A DNA stretch of 64,000 nt, from NCBI GenBank assembly GCA_028023455.1, contig JAQFVV010006306.1, forward strand, positions 1,133,501 through 1,197,500, in the 5' to 3' direction. Below are positions 12,572 through 23,699 of this stretch, one piece after another. Source of the DNA: Epiperipatus broadwayi (lineage: Eukaryota; Onychophora; Udeonychophora; Euonychophora; Peripatidae). The translations under genes and the position numbers were made by a program. The notes below the pieces were generated by a model, which was not told the origin of the DNA, made no database searches, and saw only the letters and a list, made by a program, of their open reading frames with translations. Each line of letters opens with the position of its first letter. Within the stretch, counting starts at the first letter, position 1.

Positions 12572-13577
12572 ATTTGGAATACAAGCTTATTAAATTAAGT
12601 CACATGATGTATGACTTGATTTTAGTCTGAGCCCTATAATACATTAATTATTTACACACAGAACTATATGGTATGCAGTCTACTCCATAATATTTGACAA
12701 TAAAAAATACATCATTGCCTCATAATTACTATAATTTGGGATGAAATTATGATTATTGATAATATTTTATGGTGTTTATATCTTATTCAATTTAGAGTAG
12801 TAGTAGAGGGGCCAGTTGTGGAATAAGAGAACCTAGGATGGATTCCAATGCTGTCTTGTGCAAACCTTTTTAATATCAGTATTATCTTTCTCTTTTTTTT
12901 ATTATACATTATTATTTTTTTACACATTTTACTAAATAATATTTTTTTTGTGTGCTATATTATCTTTTTACATGTCCTTGCATGCCAAAATATTTAATTT
13001 TTAACAAATTTCATGATAACAATATTATTTAATGCAATTTTCTTGTATAAAACCACTACATGATTGCACTATTGAAATGTTTTAAAAAATATCTAATGGA
13101 ACAAACCAAATGGTGATTTTTTTTATAGTTATCCAACATAACATGAATAAACAAAATAAAAGGTAAGGCATTTTAATGGCTTCTAAAAATGTACTGAATA
13201 AACGAAGTATGAAAATTTAAAATTTCTTTCGTTAAATAAATCCTGGCTAAATCCCTAATTGTCAAACTATATAATAACATCTAATATATATAGTACAACT
13301 TAGATATTAATAAGCATTAAAAAATAATAGTGTAAATATTATTGAATGAAAAAGAAAACCTATTTTGGTTAATAGAAAATATAAAGAAATTATGTGTGAG
13401 AGGTTCTGAATTAACAGTAACTAATGGATTTTTAAAATGAACTATTTTAGTGAGTTGGTGCTAATGGAATGAAAGAGTTATATCAACTACGCTACTTAAA
13501 TTGGTATAGCTTGATAGTCCTAATGAAATATAAAACTTATACCAATAAGCAAGGTATAAAAATTTAAAATATTGAAT
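12572..13577. other. AT-rich DNA, nothing recognised
   Basis: No coding-like frame and no repeat that I can define. Confidence 0.5.
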
Positions 13578-14571
13578 TACACCTGGTCTCATTTTACGCG
13601 AGATAGGTTCCTCAGAAAACATACGCAAAAGAAATCGCACAAAAATAGACGTAACTTACCTTGAAAAAGGGGGGATACGGACTGTGATTTTTCAAAAATC
13701 ACATAAAAGCAAAGCACCAACGTAAAATTACTTTAAAATTCGCGCAAAAAAAAAAAATAATGAAATAAAATATGGCTAATAAAAAATTTCAAATTTGGAA
13801 AAAATTGATACAAGACAAACTTTTTTTAACTATAATATTTAATTTTATTCAAAACAATATATTTTTATGCATAATTTACAGTACAGTAATTGACATTTTT
13901 TTATACACGTTTTAATTATTATCGCTACTTGCCGATAAACAGGTTCGTTTGCAAACTGGTAAAAAATCAGATTCTTCACAAGAGGAAATACAACTAGCGC
14001 CAACTTCACTCTCATGTTGTGTTAATGGTTTTCTGGTGACAATGTAATTAGTAATTAATCTTTGAGACAATGATTTTATTAATTGTTTATGAATCTCACG
14101 ATATCCAGACATACAACCATTTAGCTCTCATTGGAATTTAAGAGCATGTTCATGATTAGTGTCATTAATAAGAAAATAATTAAAAATAAACTTGCGGACA
14201 CTAAATGATTAATCATTGATTACGTTCTTTTTTAAAAAGCAAAAACAGAATGTGATTTAAAATGCAAAATTAACACGCACAATGTTTGAACAAATTTACA
14301 TTATAATCTTGTAAAATTTAATGTGGGTATACATAAAATGTGTAAATCATGATTTTAATTTCATTATTGCATAAAATCTTACTGTTATAAAGCACTGAAA
14401 ATATTGAAATTACTAAGATGAAAGTCGAATTCCAATAATGTGCTATTACTTTCATTATGATGTAAGTGCGCTAAATTTATTATTTAAAGTAATAGCGCAT
14501 TATCGGAGTTCGACTTCTGAAGAAACATGAATCGCGTTAAATAAATCCATGTAAAACGAGACCCAGGCGTA
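13578..14571. mobile_element. 990-bp pogo/Tigger-like TIR element
   Basis: TA dinucleotides at 13,578-13,579 and 14,570-14,571 flank ends reading CACCTGGTCTCATTTTAC (left) and CGCCTGGGTCTCGTTTTAC (right, complement). TIRs with a CTCGTTTTA core and a TA duplication are typical of pogo/Tigger elements in the Tc1-mariner superfamily. An inner hairpin pairs GAAAGTCGAATTCCAATAATG (14,419-14,440) with CATTATCGGAGTTCGACTTC (14,499-14,518). A 66-codon minus-strand frame (13,912-14,112) could be a transposase remnant but has no catalytic motif. Assignment is by TIR resemblance only. Confidence 0.65.
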
Positions 14572-16462
14572 TATTTATAATAAATTATAGCTACTAATAG
14601 TGGAATAATGCACACAAAAAATTAAATAATAGAATAAATATTTTATTATTGAAGGAATATAACTTTGTTAATAGAAAATTTGAATAAGTTTATGCATGAG
14701 AGATTTTGAATCTATTTTCAAACAAACAATAACTTTTTAATGAATTATTGACATATCGGTTAAAGTTGATCGAAATATTGGTTCAGAAAAAATAATGGAA
14801 ACAAACTAGACTCTTCACTATGCAGGACGGAGCTCAGAGGCAATAATATTTTTAATAACCAGGTAAGTAAATTAGAATTATTTATATAAGAGCCGTATTG
14901 AGAAGGGAGAGAAACAGTGCAATGTTTTTATGAGTATGTGGGTGTGGTTCTTTTAAACATGATAAAAACATTTAGATATTTTTAAAAATCTTATTTTGTA
15001 GATAATTCCTATCTCGACTAGCAATTTTGCAGGACTGTCCAAAATATATATATACTGTAACAGGATGGGGTGATGGGAAATCATCATCACTCCCAAGTCA
15101 ATAATATTTCAAATAAAATGATTTAATATAAAATTTACAAGTATATAAGTAAGATATATTTTATAAGAGCATGAGATTAGATAATCTCTGTGAGATCAGA
15201 AGAGGAACTAAAAGCATAATTATCCTCCATATATCAACCAGCATTATAAAGTAAAAATCAGTCAAGTAATACTTAAAATAACCCATTCATCATCATGAAT
15301 GATCCACAATTAAAATAAATCAGTCAATCTTGTGACTGGATTGAAAATGAGTCTTCTGTAGACCAGGCTAACTATTGAGCCTTTGCCAGCTTGGCAATTA
15401 TTTAACCATTAGTTTGGAGGCACAAACTAAGTGTGAATCCATCAGAATACATAACTAGAAAAATCTAAACATAATGCTGGGATATTAAAACATACTGCTC
15501 AATGCTCTGGCCACTTAAGTACCATTAATGTACTGACCAACTATAAACTTAAATCTTTAATGAGACTAAACTAAAATTAAAGGTAGTGCATGGACTTTAG
15601 AGAATATAATCTTATGCACCAACCAGGATGATGATTGATCATCGCTGGATGCCCCAAAAGCACTAATATGCATGCCCATTTATATATTCATCGTGTGCAT
15701 GAATCTAGCTCTGAGAACACACGTTTTTACTGTATGTGACCAAGAGATGATGCAGTACAATTTTAACAAATGAATAAGTTTATTAATAACAATAAAAAAC
15801 GAATTTAAGGTCTTATAGGATAAGGCTTCTGATTTTGAATAATATACAAAATAAACATGTTTAAATTGACATTTAATAAAAAAGTGATTAAAATTTTACC
15901 TATAAGTTATACTTCTCAAGCATTGGTATTTGCAATACAGTTGCCAGATATATGCACACATACACGCATGTGCATAAAATTTCTGAACATATTTAACTTG
16001 TTACATAAAAATAAATGGTTAAACTTTTAACTTATATTTTTAATAAGGCCATACCTATATTAGGTTTATTAAAACACATATAGAATTGCACGGATTATTA
16101 ATATAAGTCTAATTTTGTCAAAATAAAAAAACCTTTATTTTTATAATTACAAATTCCATTTTGAATATACATAAAATTTACATATTTGTTATAATAATAA
16201 AAGTTATTTTCACAATTATTTTATGTTGAAAATGTATAAATTGCAGCTTTCCTTATTTTATAGTAAGTTCCATTCTTTACCTATTAGTTTCTTAAAAGAA
16301 ATACATACTATCAACTTTTTTTCTTTAATAAACTATTTTAAACCAACATCGTTTTATATATATCACATCAGACCAAAGCAGCCATTTTAAATTTCATTAC
16401 TATATATAACACTTAGATTTCAACTCAAGCAAAAGTTATTTTTTTGTTTTAACTTTAAGTTA
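14572..16462. other. AT-rich DNA, nothing firm
   Basis: No coding-like frame. A (TA)n tract at 15,044-15,053 is followed by TGTAACAGG, and CTTGTTACA occurs at about 15,997. These could be the ends of another LTR-like element but I could not confirm flanks (see rejected items). Confidence 0.4.
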
Positions 16463-16730
16463 TTAATTTATAATTTTAAAAGTCATTTTAAGGAATATTA
16501 AAATAAAATAACTTATTGTATATACATGCAATGTGTTTATCTGTGGTTCCCTGCATGTATAGATAAACTGCAGCATAAGTACACCAATTTCTTCAAGCTT
16601 TCTCTTGGTAAGGTTGGTTTTTGGTCCATCAGAAAAATATAGTCCAGGTTTGTTCTCATCATCAGGAAAAAGTATTGAACCAATTTGTTGGAATACCATA
16701 AGCTTCCTTCTGTAGTCCAAGCAATTGTCC
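16463..16730 (-). pseudogene. Coding-like fragment of unknown origin
   Basis: The minus strand has an open frame of about 86 codons with balanced composition over its first 60 residues (patches such as FQQIGSILFPDDENKPGLYF and LTKRKLEEIGVLML). It then runs into Ile/Phe-rich AT sequence. Upstream on the same strand (to about 17,150) are further coding-like patches broken by stops. A pyrimidine-rich stretch ending ACTACAG precedes the frame, so one exon is conceivable, but no convincing donor follows. I do not recognise the protein. It may be an old processed pseudogene or transposon piece. Confidence 0.35.
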
Positions 16731-17179
16731 GTATCAAGAAGAGGTATAATTCAGGTGATTTATTAGCATGTTATGAGCTTTCTTCTGTCCAGGATTGGCA
16801 AGATGTTTTCTAGAACATTTAAGCAGCTAGTTGATCCATTTGAAGTGACCCTGGCCTCATGAATCAAAACTCTGCAGTAAACTATTGGGGCAGTTAGTAG
16901 ACTGATACTCCCTTAGATTTTCATAGATTTGTATAATTCTTCTAACCACTCCTCTGAAAATTAAAGCCAAATTTTGCAGTTGGCCTAGTTGGTCACTACT
17001 TAAAATATTAAAACCAGACTCTTCTGGCCAACTCTTACAATACTGTAAGCAAAAACTAACTGATATTTTTTATCAGTCTCTTTATAATCTTGGTTGGGTC
17101 AGGTGATAAAAACATAGTGTCTGTTTTCAGTTAACTTGAATCCTTTGGAATTTGGCAAAACATACTTATTTTTTTAAAT

Positions 17180-17979
17180 TATCAAAATCAGAATAAAAAT
17201 ATTAATTTTTATTTATCAGATCTTTTTTAAATATTTAATTTTATAATAAAGTATTTTAAATCAGTTATTTTTATTTTTTTTTATTGCAACGAATGTAGAA
17301 AATATCTACTACAATTTTTGTCTGTATTTATTTCTACTTTTCCTTTATTTTATATATCCATATATATATGCACACCCTATATTATTGTGTGCTAAGCAAC
17401 CCAACTGGTTACATTGCCCTAGTCAGAGGGAAAAGGAAAATAGAAATGAAACACCTATCTAACAATATTTTACATAATTTATATGCATAATCAAAATGAA
17501 GTTCATATCCAAAACTGTGTAATCATCAATTACTTTAGAGATCTGACAGATATCCGACAGTTGATGGAATGAATAGCGATCTGCAATTTTGAGATAGATA
17601 AAGAATTCAGCCATTGGACAGTAGTACACAATGCATCATGAACACCAAGAGTACCACCTCAAATGAGACTAAGCTATTACAACTCATAAGAAAAATGCAA
17701 AAACCTCTTGCAACACCTTTTCCTGTGAAGGGACTGAGAAATACAAACTAAACCCTGCTTCTTTTGAGTCTTATGGGCTGCGAAATACAAGCTATGCCTT
17801 GCTCCTTTTCTTTGGAGACTTAGAAACTGGAATCATGGCAGGACTACGTTAACTGCTCTATGACAAATAATATAAATACAGAAAATGGGTTGGAGTAAAT
17901 AGCCGAGATAGAACACCCTCAGAGTTGCATGAAAATACTGCATCCTCAAGCCAATGACAAAAATCTTCATCCATCATCA
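17180..17979. other. AT-rich DNA with small hairpin and short duplication
   Basis: A diverged hairpin spans about 17,322-17,445 (TATTTCTACTTTTCCTTTAT pairing with GGAAAAGGAAAATAGAAATG). A ~60-bp imperfect duplication lies at about 17,720-17,815 (GAAATACAAACTAAACCCTG and GAAATACAAGCTATGCCTTG). No gene seen. Confidence 0.45.
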
Positions 17980-18140
17980 AAACTGAAAATACAACTAATG
18001 CTTGAATATCCTAGCACCTCACTGAGGGTTGGGGATATTCTGCAAATCTTGTTAAGAGTTTATTTTCAAGCTCTGTATATAACATTTGTAATACAAGCTT
18101 GTTAAATTAGGTCATGTGACATATGACTTGATTTATTTGT
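17980..18140. repeat. Fold-back family B, partial copy
   Basis: It shares CTTGAATATCC-AGCACCTCACTGAGG, GGGATATTCTGCAAA-CTTGTTAAGAG and GTCATGTGACAT-TGACTTGATT with the copies at 24,757-25,410. Only one arm is present. Confidence 0.65.
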
Positions 18141-18758
18141 AAATATATACATTTATATACAGTACTTGGACTCTGTTAAAATTATTGAAATTTTGCAAGT
18201 CTAGCTACTTGCAGTAAAACTAATGATTGAAAAGGAGTGTAGTTACTTCCCTGTTGGAATGCTGACATTTTTGCCTATGGATGGTGTGCCTCACATGTAG
18301 GTATGGGATGATTGTAGCTTGAGGTTTGAGCTTGCCTTATAATATCCTACAGTATTGTGGACAATATAAGACTACCATTCAATGTCTGACAGTTTCCTAG
18401 TTGTTATTGTGCTAAAAGTTATTGATGCCTTTTACAGTAGATATCTGACTTTACTTGCAATGAAGAGATTCGCTGGCCTATTTCTAAATGCCCCATTTAT
18501 GTCATTGGCTATTTATTTCCTTTTGTCATTATCCAATTAGTCAATCTTATAATAAGTTGAATCAAGTCGTGATAAGTTTATTATTTGAGGTAAGGATCTG
18601 TGGAGTTAGAGTGAGTTCACAAAATTTCAAATGACAATAATCTAAACCTAAAAAGGTAAGATTTTTTTTATAGATGTACTAAATAACTTCCATGCTATCA
18701 TACATTCTTTTAAAAACATTTGAAAAGACACCGTAATTCATTTCTCATATATATCTTT
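18141..18758. other. No recognisable feature
   Basis: Non-coding by frame inspection on both strands; no repeat match seen within the window. Confidence 0.45.
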
Positions 18759-19310
18759 ATCAAAAATTCAAACAAATCCATCTCTCTTTACAGTTTTTCA
18801 TTGCTTATTTTATTAAATTAAAGTTATGATAACATTAAATAGTGCTATCACACTTATAACGTAAAGCTGTATAATTAATATCAATTAGTCAATTAAAATG
18901 GCTGAGCACTTTCGAGAAACTGTACTTTTCATAATCATAGCCAGTTCTGACTCATTCATTGAAGTCATTCTATCAGTATAATATGCAACCTCTATGCAAA
19001 TGAATCAATTAGACCATCTTTTTTGATATAGCAAAACATGCTTCTTTACGATTAATGGCAAAGGAGTTATAACTTTACGTTATAAGTGTGATAGCACTAT
19101 TTAATATTGTCATAATTTGGACAAGCGTAAAGTCATAAATCTACAAATTATTACTTAAATTAAAGTTAATCTATCTGACAGTTTCGATCACCTAGCAATC
19201 TTCCTCAGAACTTCTCTTTATTATTCAGCTCTAAGGAAGATTGCTAGGTGATCATAAGCATTCAAAAAATAAAAAAAAGATGGATTTGTTTGAATTTTTT
19301 ATATTTTTAT
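18759..19310. repeat. Nested fold-back element (~550 bp)
   Basis: Two nested inverted pairs are visible. The outer pair is ATTCAAACAAATCCATCT (about 18,765) with AGATGGATTTGTTTGAAT (about 19,278). The inner pair is ATAGTGCTATCACACTTATAAC (about 18,838) with GTTATAAGTGTGATAGCACTAT (about 19,080). A third hairpin, GATCACCTAGCAATCTTCC with its complement, sits at 19,187-19,255 and resembles the fold-back at 2,059-2,359. This suggests one fold-back inserted in or next to another. Confidence 0.7.
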
Positions 19311-19740
19311 CAATGCATAAAAAAAGATGTTGATATATCTTTATCATATGTTTAATATTTGTTGATGGGGAACTGACGTTTTAATTTACAAGTGTCAAAC
19401 ATTCCACTACAACTTTGACACAATCCTCTCTAGATAATACAATACTTGTAAATCAAAATAGAACATAAGATTCTTTTGTGACTGAGCCAAATCTTTTTCA
19501 TAAGATGATAGTAAAGACAAATTCTTAATTTGAGGATAAGCTTCAGGGGAGTTTGGTTGAGTTCACATTTACTAAATATATAAACAAACCTATGCAAGTC
19601 TCCAGTTCCAATGTGTTACTAAATTTATTAAGGAGGAACAAGTTATTTTAGGCAAAAATAAAATAAAATATGTTCTATTTGGTCACTCAAGCTTGATTTG
19701 CTTTTGTTTGGGAGAACTCATTTTCTCTTATTTTAGTTAT
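19311..19740. other. No recognisable feature
   Basis: AT-rich, no coding-like frame. Confidence 0.45.
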
Positions 19741-19884
19741 AAAAAGGTATATAATTGTCTTGCGTTGTTAGCCGAGAGGTATCGCAACCGCCATGCAAGC
19801 AAGTAGTTGGTTGCAGACGGGTGTGGGTTCGCATCCCGGCAGATGCTATGACATATGAAAAAAAAAAAAAAAAGGTATATAATT
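19741..19884 (+). mobile_element. tRNA-derived SINE, copy 1, with target duplication
   Basis: The SINE body is about 19,757-19,870. It has a tRNA-like A box (TAGCCGAGAGGT, about 19,770) and B box (GGTTCGCATCC, about 19,826), then a short tail ATGACATATG and poly-A. The flanking AAAGGTATATAATT occurs directly before the body (19,743-19,756) and directly after the poly-A (19,871-19,884). This is a target duplication of at least 14 bp, as made by LINE machinery. It is probably transcribed by Pol III from the internal boxes. Confidence 0.88.
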
Positions 19885-20044
19885 AGATGGAATCTTTTAA
19901 ACAATCTGAAAGTCAAATCTATATTTTAAATTCTGTAGAGGTAAATAAATAATTACTAAATAAGAATTTCTTTACACAGAATTAAAGGTAATCATTAAAT
20001 AACAAAAGGAAGCAAAATAAAGTATTTATTTTAGATATTTGAAT

Positions 20045-20347
20045 TATAAGTTTATACTAAGGTAATACTGCATTCTTCCAATCATCTGGTAGGACTTTTT
20101 TTACCTGCTTCTTTTAAAATATTGATTATAATTTCATCATTACCTAGAGATTTTCTCTTCTTTATAGATTTAATTGCATGTTTCACTTCTTCATATTAAA
20201 TTCTGGGCAATTCAGAAGATATAATAATTTTAGAAGATAGTTTTCTCACTTTTTAATAATAGTTCCATCTTTTTACTTATTGCAGAAATAAGATTCCTAC
20301 CAATACTAAGCTGTTGTTTTATACTCTTAGTCTTTTTTATAGCTTTA
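20045..20347 (-). pseudogene. LINE ORF fragment, EN-RT linker to start of RT (part 1)
   Basis: The minus strand encodes a broken version of the linker that precedes the RT core in this LINE (patches EEVKHAIKSIKKRKSLGN and DEIIINILKEAG), interrupted by stops. It continues at 20,855-21,300 on the other side of a fold-back insertion. No function remains. Confidence 0.75.
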
Positions 20348-20864
20348 TTAAACAGGCAAAATGCTCCATACAGTAGTGCCACTCAGTGCAAGCCAGAGTA
20401 ATCAATGGATGCCATAAGGCTTGTGCATAAAATCCCTATCTAGTGCCTACTCATCCAATATCCCCAGACTAGTTTCTGGCTTGTGGCCTTCATCAGTGAG
20501 AAGCTTTGGATCTGAGAGTACTGCACCTAGATCTTAGGATCTAATGCAACCCTCCAGCAGTCACCCTTTATCTCTACTTAACTACAAAATTAACAGTATA
20601 AAATTAAAAACATTAATATTTTCAATCCAGACTCTCACATCCAAAGCTCCTCACTGATGAAGGCCACAAGCCAGAAGTTAGTCTGGTGATATTGGATGAG
20701 TAGGCACGAGATAGGGATTTTATGTACAAACCTTCTGGCATCCATTGATTACTCTGGCTTGCACTGAGTGGCACTACTGTATGGAGAGTTTTGCCTGTTA
20801 ATAACAGTTATAAGCAAGCATAAAAAACAGTGATCATATGATGTTTAGTGGTTCTATAGCTTTA
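20338..20864. repeat. Fold-back family A, copy 2, inserted in a LINE
   Basis: Arms of about 165 bp (20,353-20,516 and 20,635-20,803) pair around a loop. The left end is CAGGCAAAATGCTCCATACA and the right end is TGTATGGAGAGTTTTGCCTG. The right flank extends to the family terminus GATGTTTAGTG (20,840-20,850). The 10-mer TATAGCTTTA at 20,338-20,347 recurs at 20,855-20,864. Both copies lie in LINE sequence that reads continuously once the insert is removed, so this is a target duplication. Long TIRs with a 9-10-bp duplication fit MULE-type fold-backs (inference). Confidence 0.8.
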
Positions 20865-21300
20865 CTTTCTAATTCACAATTACATTTTCTTATATCATTA
20901 ACTCCTTTTTGTATTATTTTGCTAAATTCTAGATATTCAATTCTTCTTAAATGATCATTTTTATATTTCTTCTTTGTCACCTAAGTAAAAATTGTATTGG
21001 TTTAACTATTACCTTTTTTGTACCAGATGTCTTTTTTTTTTTCTTGGCTTGTATCGGTTATCTTTCTATTGATTTTGTCAAATCTGAACCATGTTCAAAA
21101 TCTGTTGATATTTCAAAACGATTTGCAATTTTTAATTTTCATTCATTGGAATGTTTCTTAAGATTAGGCATATCAACTGTAAATACTGATTTTTTTAAAA
21201 AAAATAATTATTGTTTCTCCCAGTTTGCATTAACACATATCTTACATCTTATTAATCGATGATCACTTCCTCTGATAAATTTATTAACAACATTACAATG
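20855..21300 (-). pseudogene. LINE ORF fragment, linker after endonuclease (part 2)
   Basis: The minus strand matches the LINE copy at 39,700-39,960 nearly line by line. The shared segments encode the region just after the endonuclease (around a 'DIPNLQKHSNEFKLEL'-type patch). T-runs and stops break the frame. Together with 20,045-20,347 it forms one minus-oriented LINE fragment split by a fold-back. Confidence 0.75.
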
Positions 21301-21344
21301 TTGATATATATATATTTTAATATTAACATTTTAAAAATGTGATA

Positions 21345-22735
21345 AAGAAGATATTAAAAATTATAGACATGTCAGTCTTTTATCAATACTACACAAATTT
21401 TTTACCAAGATAATTACATGTCTACAGTGAATTTTGAATTTTAATCAACTAAAAGAACAAGTTGGATTATTTTTTCATATGTCAAATGCGTTGACTGGGA
21501 AGTAAATCCGGGCTAGCTGCTTGGAAGGCAGCTATGCTAACCACTAGGCCACCAACATTAACAAGAACAAGTTGGATTTAAAAATAGTTTTAGTATAGTG
21601 GATCATATCCAAAGGTTCTGAGAGAAATTATAAAAAAAACCAGTGGATATGAGTTACCATTATATTTTGGATTTGTTGACTATAAAAAGGCATTTGATAC
21701 TATAAACATTTATTCACTGATTAGATCCAGGATATTATCCTATTCTGAAGAATATTTATAAAAATGCAACAACAATGATTTTTAGATTACGTAATGATGC
21801 TAAAAAGATTAAAATTAAGAAGAGTGTAAGTTATGGTGACTCAATATCTCTAAAAAAAATTTACAGGAGTGCTGCAAGAAAAATTTTGTGGATTAAAATG
21901 GAAAGCTAAAGGAGTAAAAGTAAATGATTATTTAAGTCATCTAGATTTTGAAGATGATGCTTTTTTGCAAATAATGCTTCAGAGCTTTAAGAAATGTTGC
22001 AAGACTTATCAGATAATATTAAGAAAGTAGAAGTAAAGGTTAAATACTAAAAATATTAAAATAATGTTCAATGGATCCCCCCCCCCCAAAAAAAAAAAAG
22101 AAAATAAAGATTCATAATGATGAATTAGAAGAAGTTAACAATTATAAATATTTGAGTCAGATTATTACTCCAGATGGAAACATAATAAATGAAATTAATC
22201 ATAGAATTAAACTTGGTTGGAGTGCTTTTGGTAGAAATAATCTTAAAAGGAAATATGTCTATGTGTTTGAAAAAGAAGTTCTTAAATAAATGACTTTTAC
22301 CAGTTTTTACTTAAAGATCTATGGTTTGGACATTTAGCAGAAGAGCAGTACAGGAACTTCAGATTACTCCAATGAAGTATAAAAAACTGTACATTAGGAG
22401 TAATAAAAAGAGATTGAAAATGAAATACATGGGTGAGAAAACAAACAGGTATTTCTGACATCATTGAAAGAATTAAGAAACTGAACTGGAATTATGCTGG
22501 ACATATTACTAGAAGAGATGATAATAAATGAACAGTTGAAATTGTGGTCTGGTTCCAAGAGATTGTAAAAAGTGAGAAATGGAGCCTATGTGAGATGGAT
22601 ATATAAAATAAGACAATGTGCTGAGATGATGTGGATTAAAGAGTAGAAGAATCAGAGAAACTGAATTAAGTTTGGACAGAACTTCATCCAGCAATGCATT
22701 GATACTGGTTGGAAATGATAATGATGGCTAACATA
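21345..22735 (+). pseudogene. LINE reverse transcriptase ORF, broken, split by a SINE
   Basis: The plus strand encodes an RT core in order: the NYR-SLL motif (about 21,358), an F-Q-L-KEQVGF block, a VDYKKAFDT motif (about 21,675), and the catalytic motif written F-E-D-D at about 21,947-21,958, where active members usually have F-A-D-D. It ends with the C-terminal block (NNYKYLSQIITPDGN, 22,139-22,185) and the LINE 3' module to about 22,735. A SINE (21,469-21,562), homopolymers (C12/A11 at 22,077-22,100) and stops break the ORF. Members of this family carry an APE-like endonuclease upstream, which is absent here, so the copy is 5'-truncated. The clade was not determined. Confidence 0.85.
21453..21578 (-). 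mobile_element. tRNA-derived SINE, copy 2, inside the LINE
   Basis: Body 21,469-21,562, minus orientation: T-rich tail complement, then CATATG, a degenerate B box, and an A box readable on the minus strand as TGGCCTAGTGGTTAGC. The target AAGAACAAGTTGGATT is duplicated exactly at 21,453-21,468 and 21,563-21,578 (16 bp). The host LINE sequence resumes directly after it, which gives the order LINE first, SINE second. Confidence 0.87.
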
Positions 22736-23452
22736 ATATGGTAAAATTCCAGATGAAAATAAATTCAAATATTTGAAATCTTAAATAGAATGATCTCTGC
22801 AAATTACATGATTTAAATAAACTGTAATAACATAAAGAAAGATCATTAGACAAATCTTAAATAAATTAGATAAAAAAAAAAAACTGAATTAGTTAGAGAA
22901 ATATAGATCATAGAAACACATACATTCTTTTATATGCATATCACTTATTAAAACTTTTTGAAAGGGGTTAATTGTAGATGTGAGAATGACCTTCAATATA
23001 GATTAAGTTACTGGATGGAGATGAAAAAGATTTGGATTTTAAATAGATGAACATTATCTTAGCTTATATAAATATGCCTTATATTTTTAAATTTCTCATG
23101 GCTTAATACAATAGATATGTGGTTTGGTCTTATCCAAGCAGCCATGTAAATCAAGGTCTCAATAAAACCTTTAGGTGTAAATGCGTTAGATGTGAACTAA
23201 CTATATTTATATATTAATAATTCAGGTGCATGATGATTTCTTTAAGATATCAAAATATAGGTACTTTTAACATTTGTTTGTTTGTTGCATGCCTTCATAT
23301 GCATATATAACAGTTATTGTTACATTTTGTTGAAGTTAGATGTAAAGATGAAGTGTTAATTGATTTAAAAAATGAAAATATACTACAAAAGCACAAATAT
23401 TGGAAACATAAAAAGTGTATAAATATTGTGGAAAAACATGGTATATCAGACA
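22736..23452. other. AT-rich DNA, nothing recognised
   Basis: No coding-like frame. The sequence 22,760-22,950 may be a further decayed LINE piece but I cannot support it. Confidence 0.4.
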
Positions 23453-23690
23453 GATACATATACCATTTACAACTTTCTTAATCACTTTAACAATACTATT
23501 TTATACCAAAACTTTATTCTAACAGTTTTGACTGTCCTGCAGTCATCATCAGAGCTCTTTACAATCCTATTTCTGAAAACCCAAAAAACTGATGATGACT
23601 GCAGGACAGCCGAAACTGTTGGAATAAAGTTTTGATGTAAAAATAGTACTGTTAAAGAGTTTAAGAAAGTTATAAATGGTATGATATGTA
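23453..23690. repeat. Fold-back element with ~95-bp arms
   Basis: The left arm (ATACCATTTACAACTTTCTTAA, TTTATTCTAACAGTTTTGAC, TGTCCTGCAGTCATCATC) pairs with the right arm (GATGATGACTGCAGGACA, GAAACTGTTGGAATAAAG, TTAAGAAAGTTATAAATGGTAT) around a short loop at about 23,550-23,590. Not coding. Confidence 0.8.
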
Positions 23691-23699
23691 AAAGTAGAA

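Noticed and set aside
15054-16005. Possible solo LTR from TGTAACAGG to CTTGTTACA
   Set aside because: Ends match only partly (8 of 9) and no flanking duplication is convincing.
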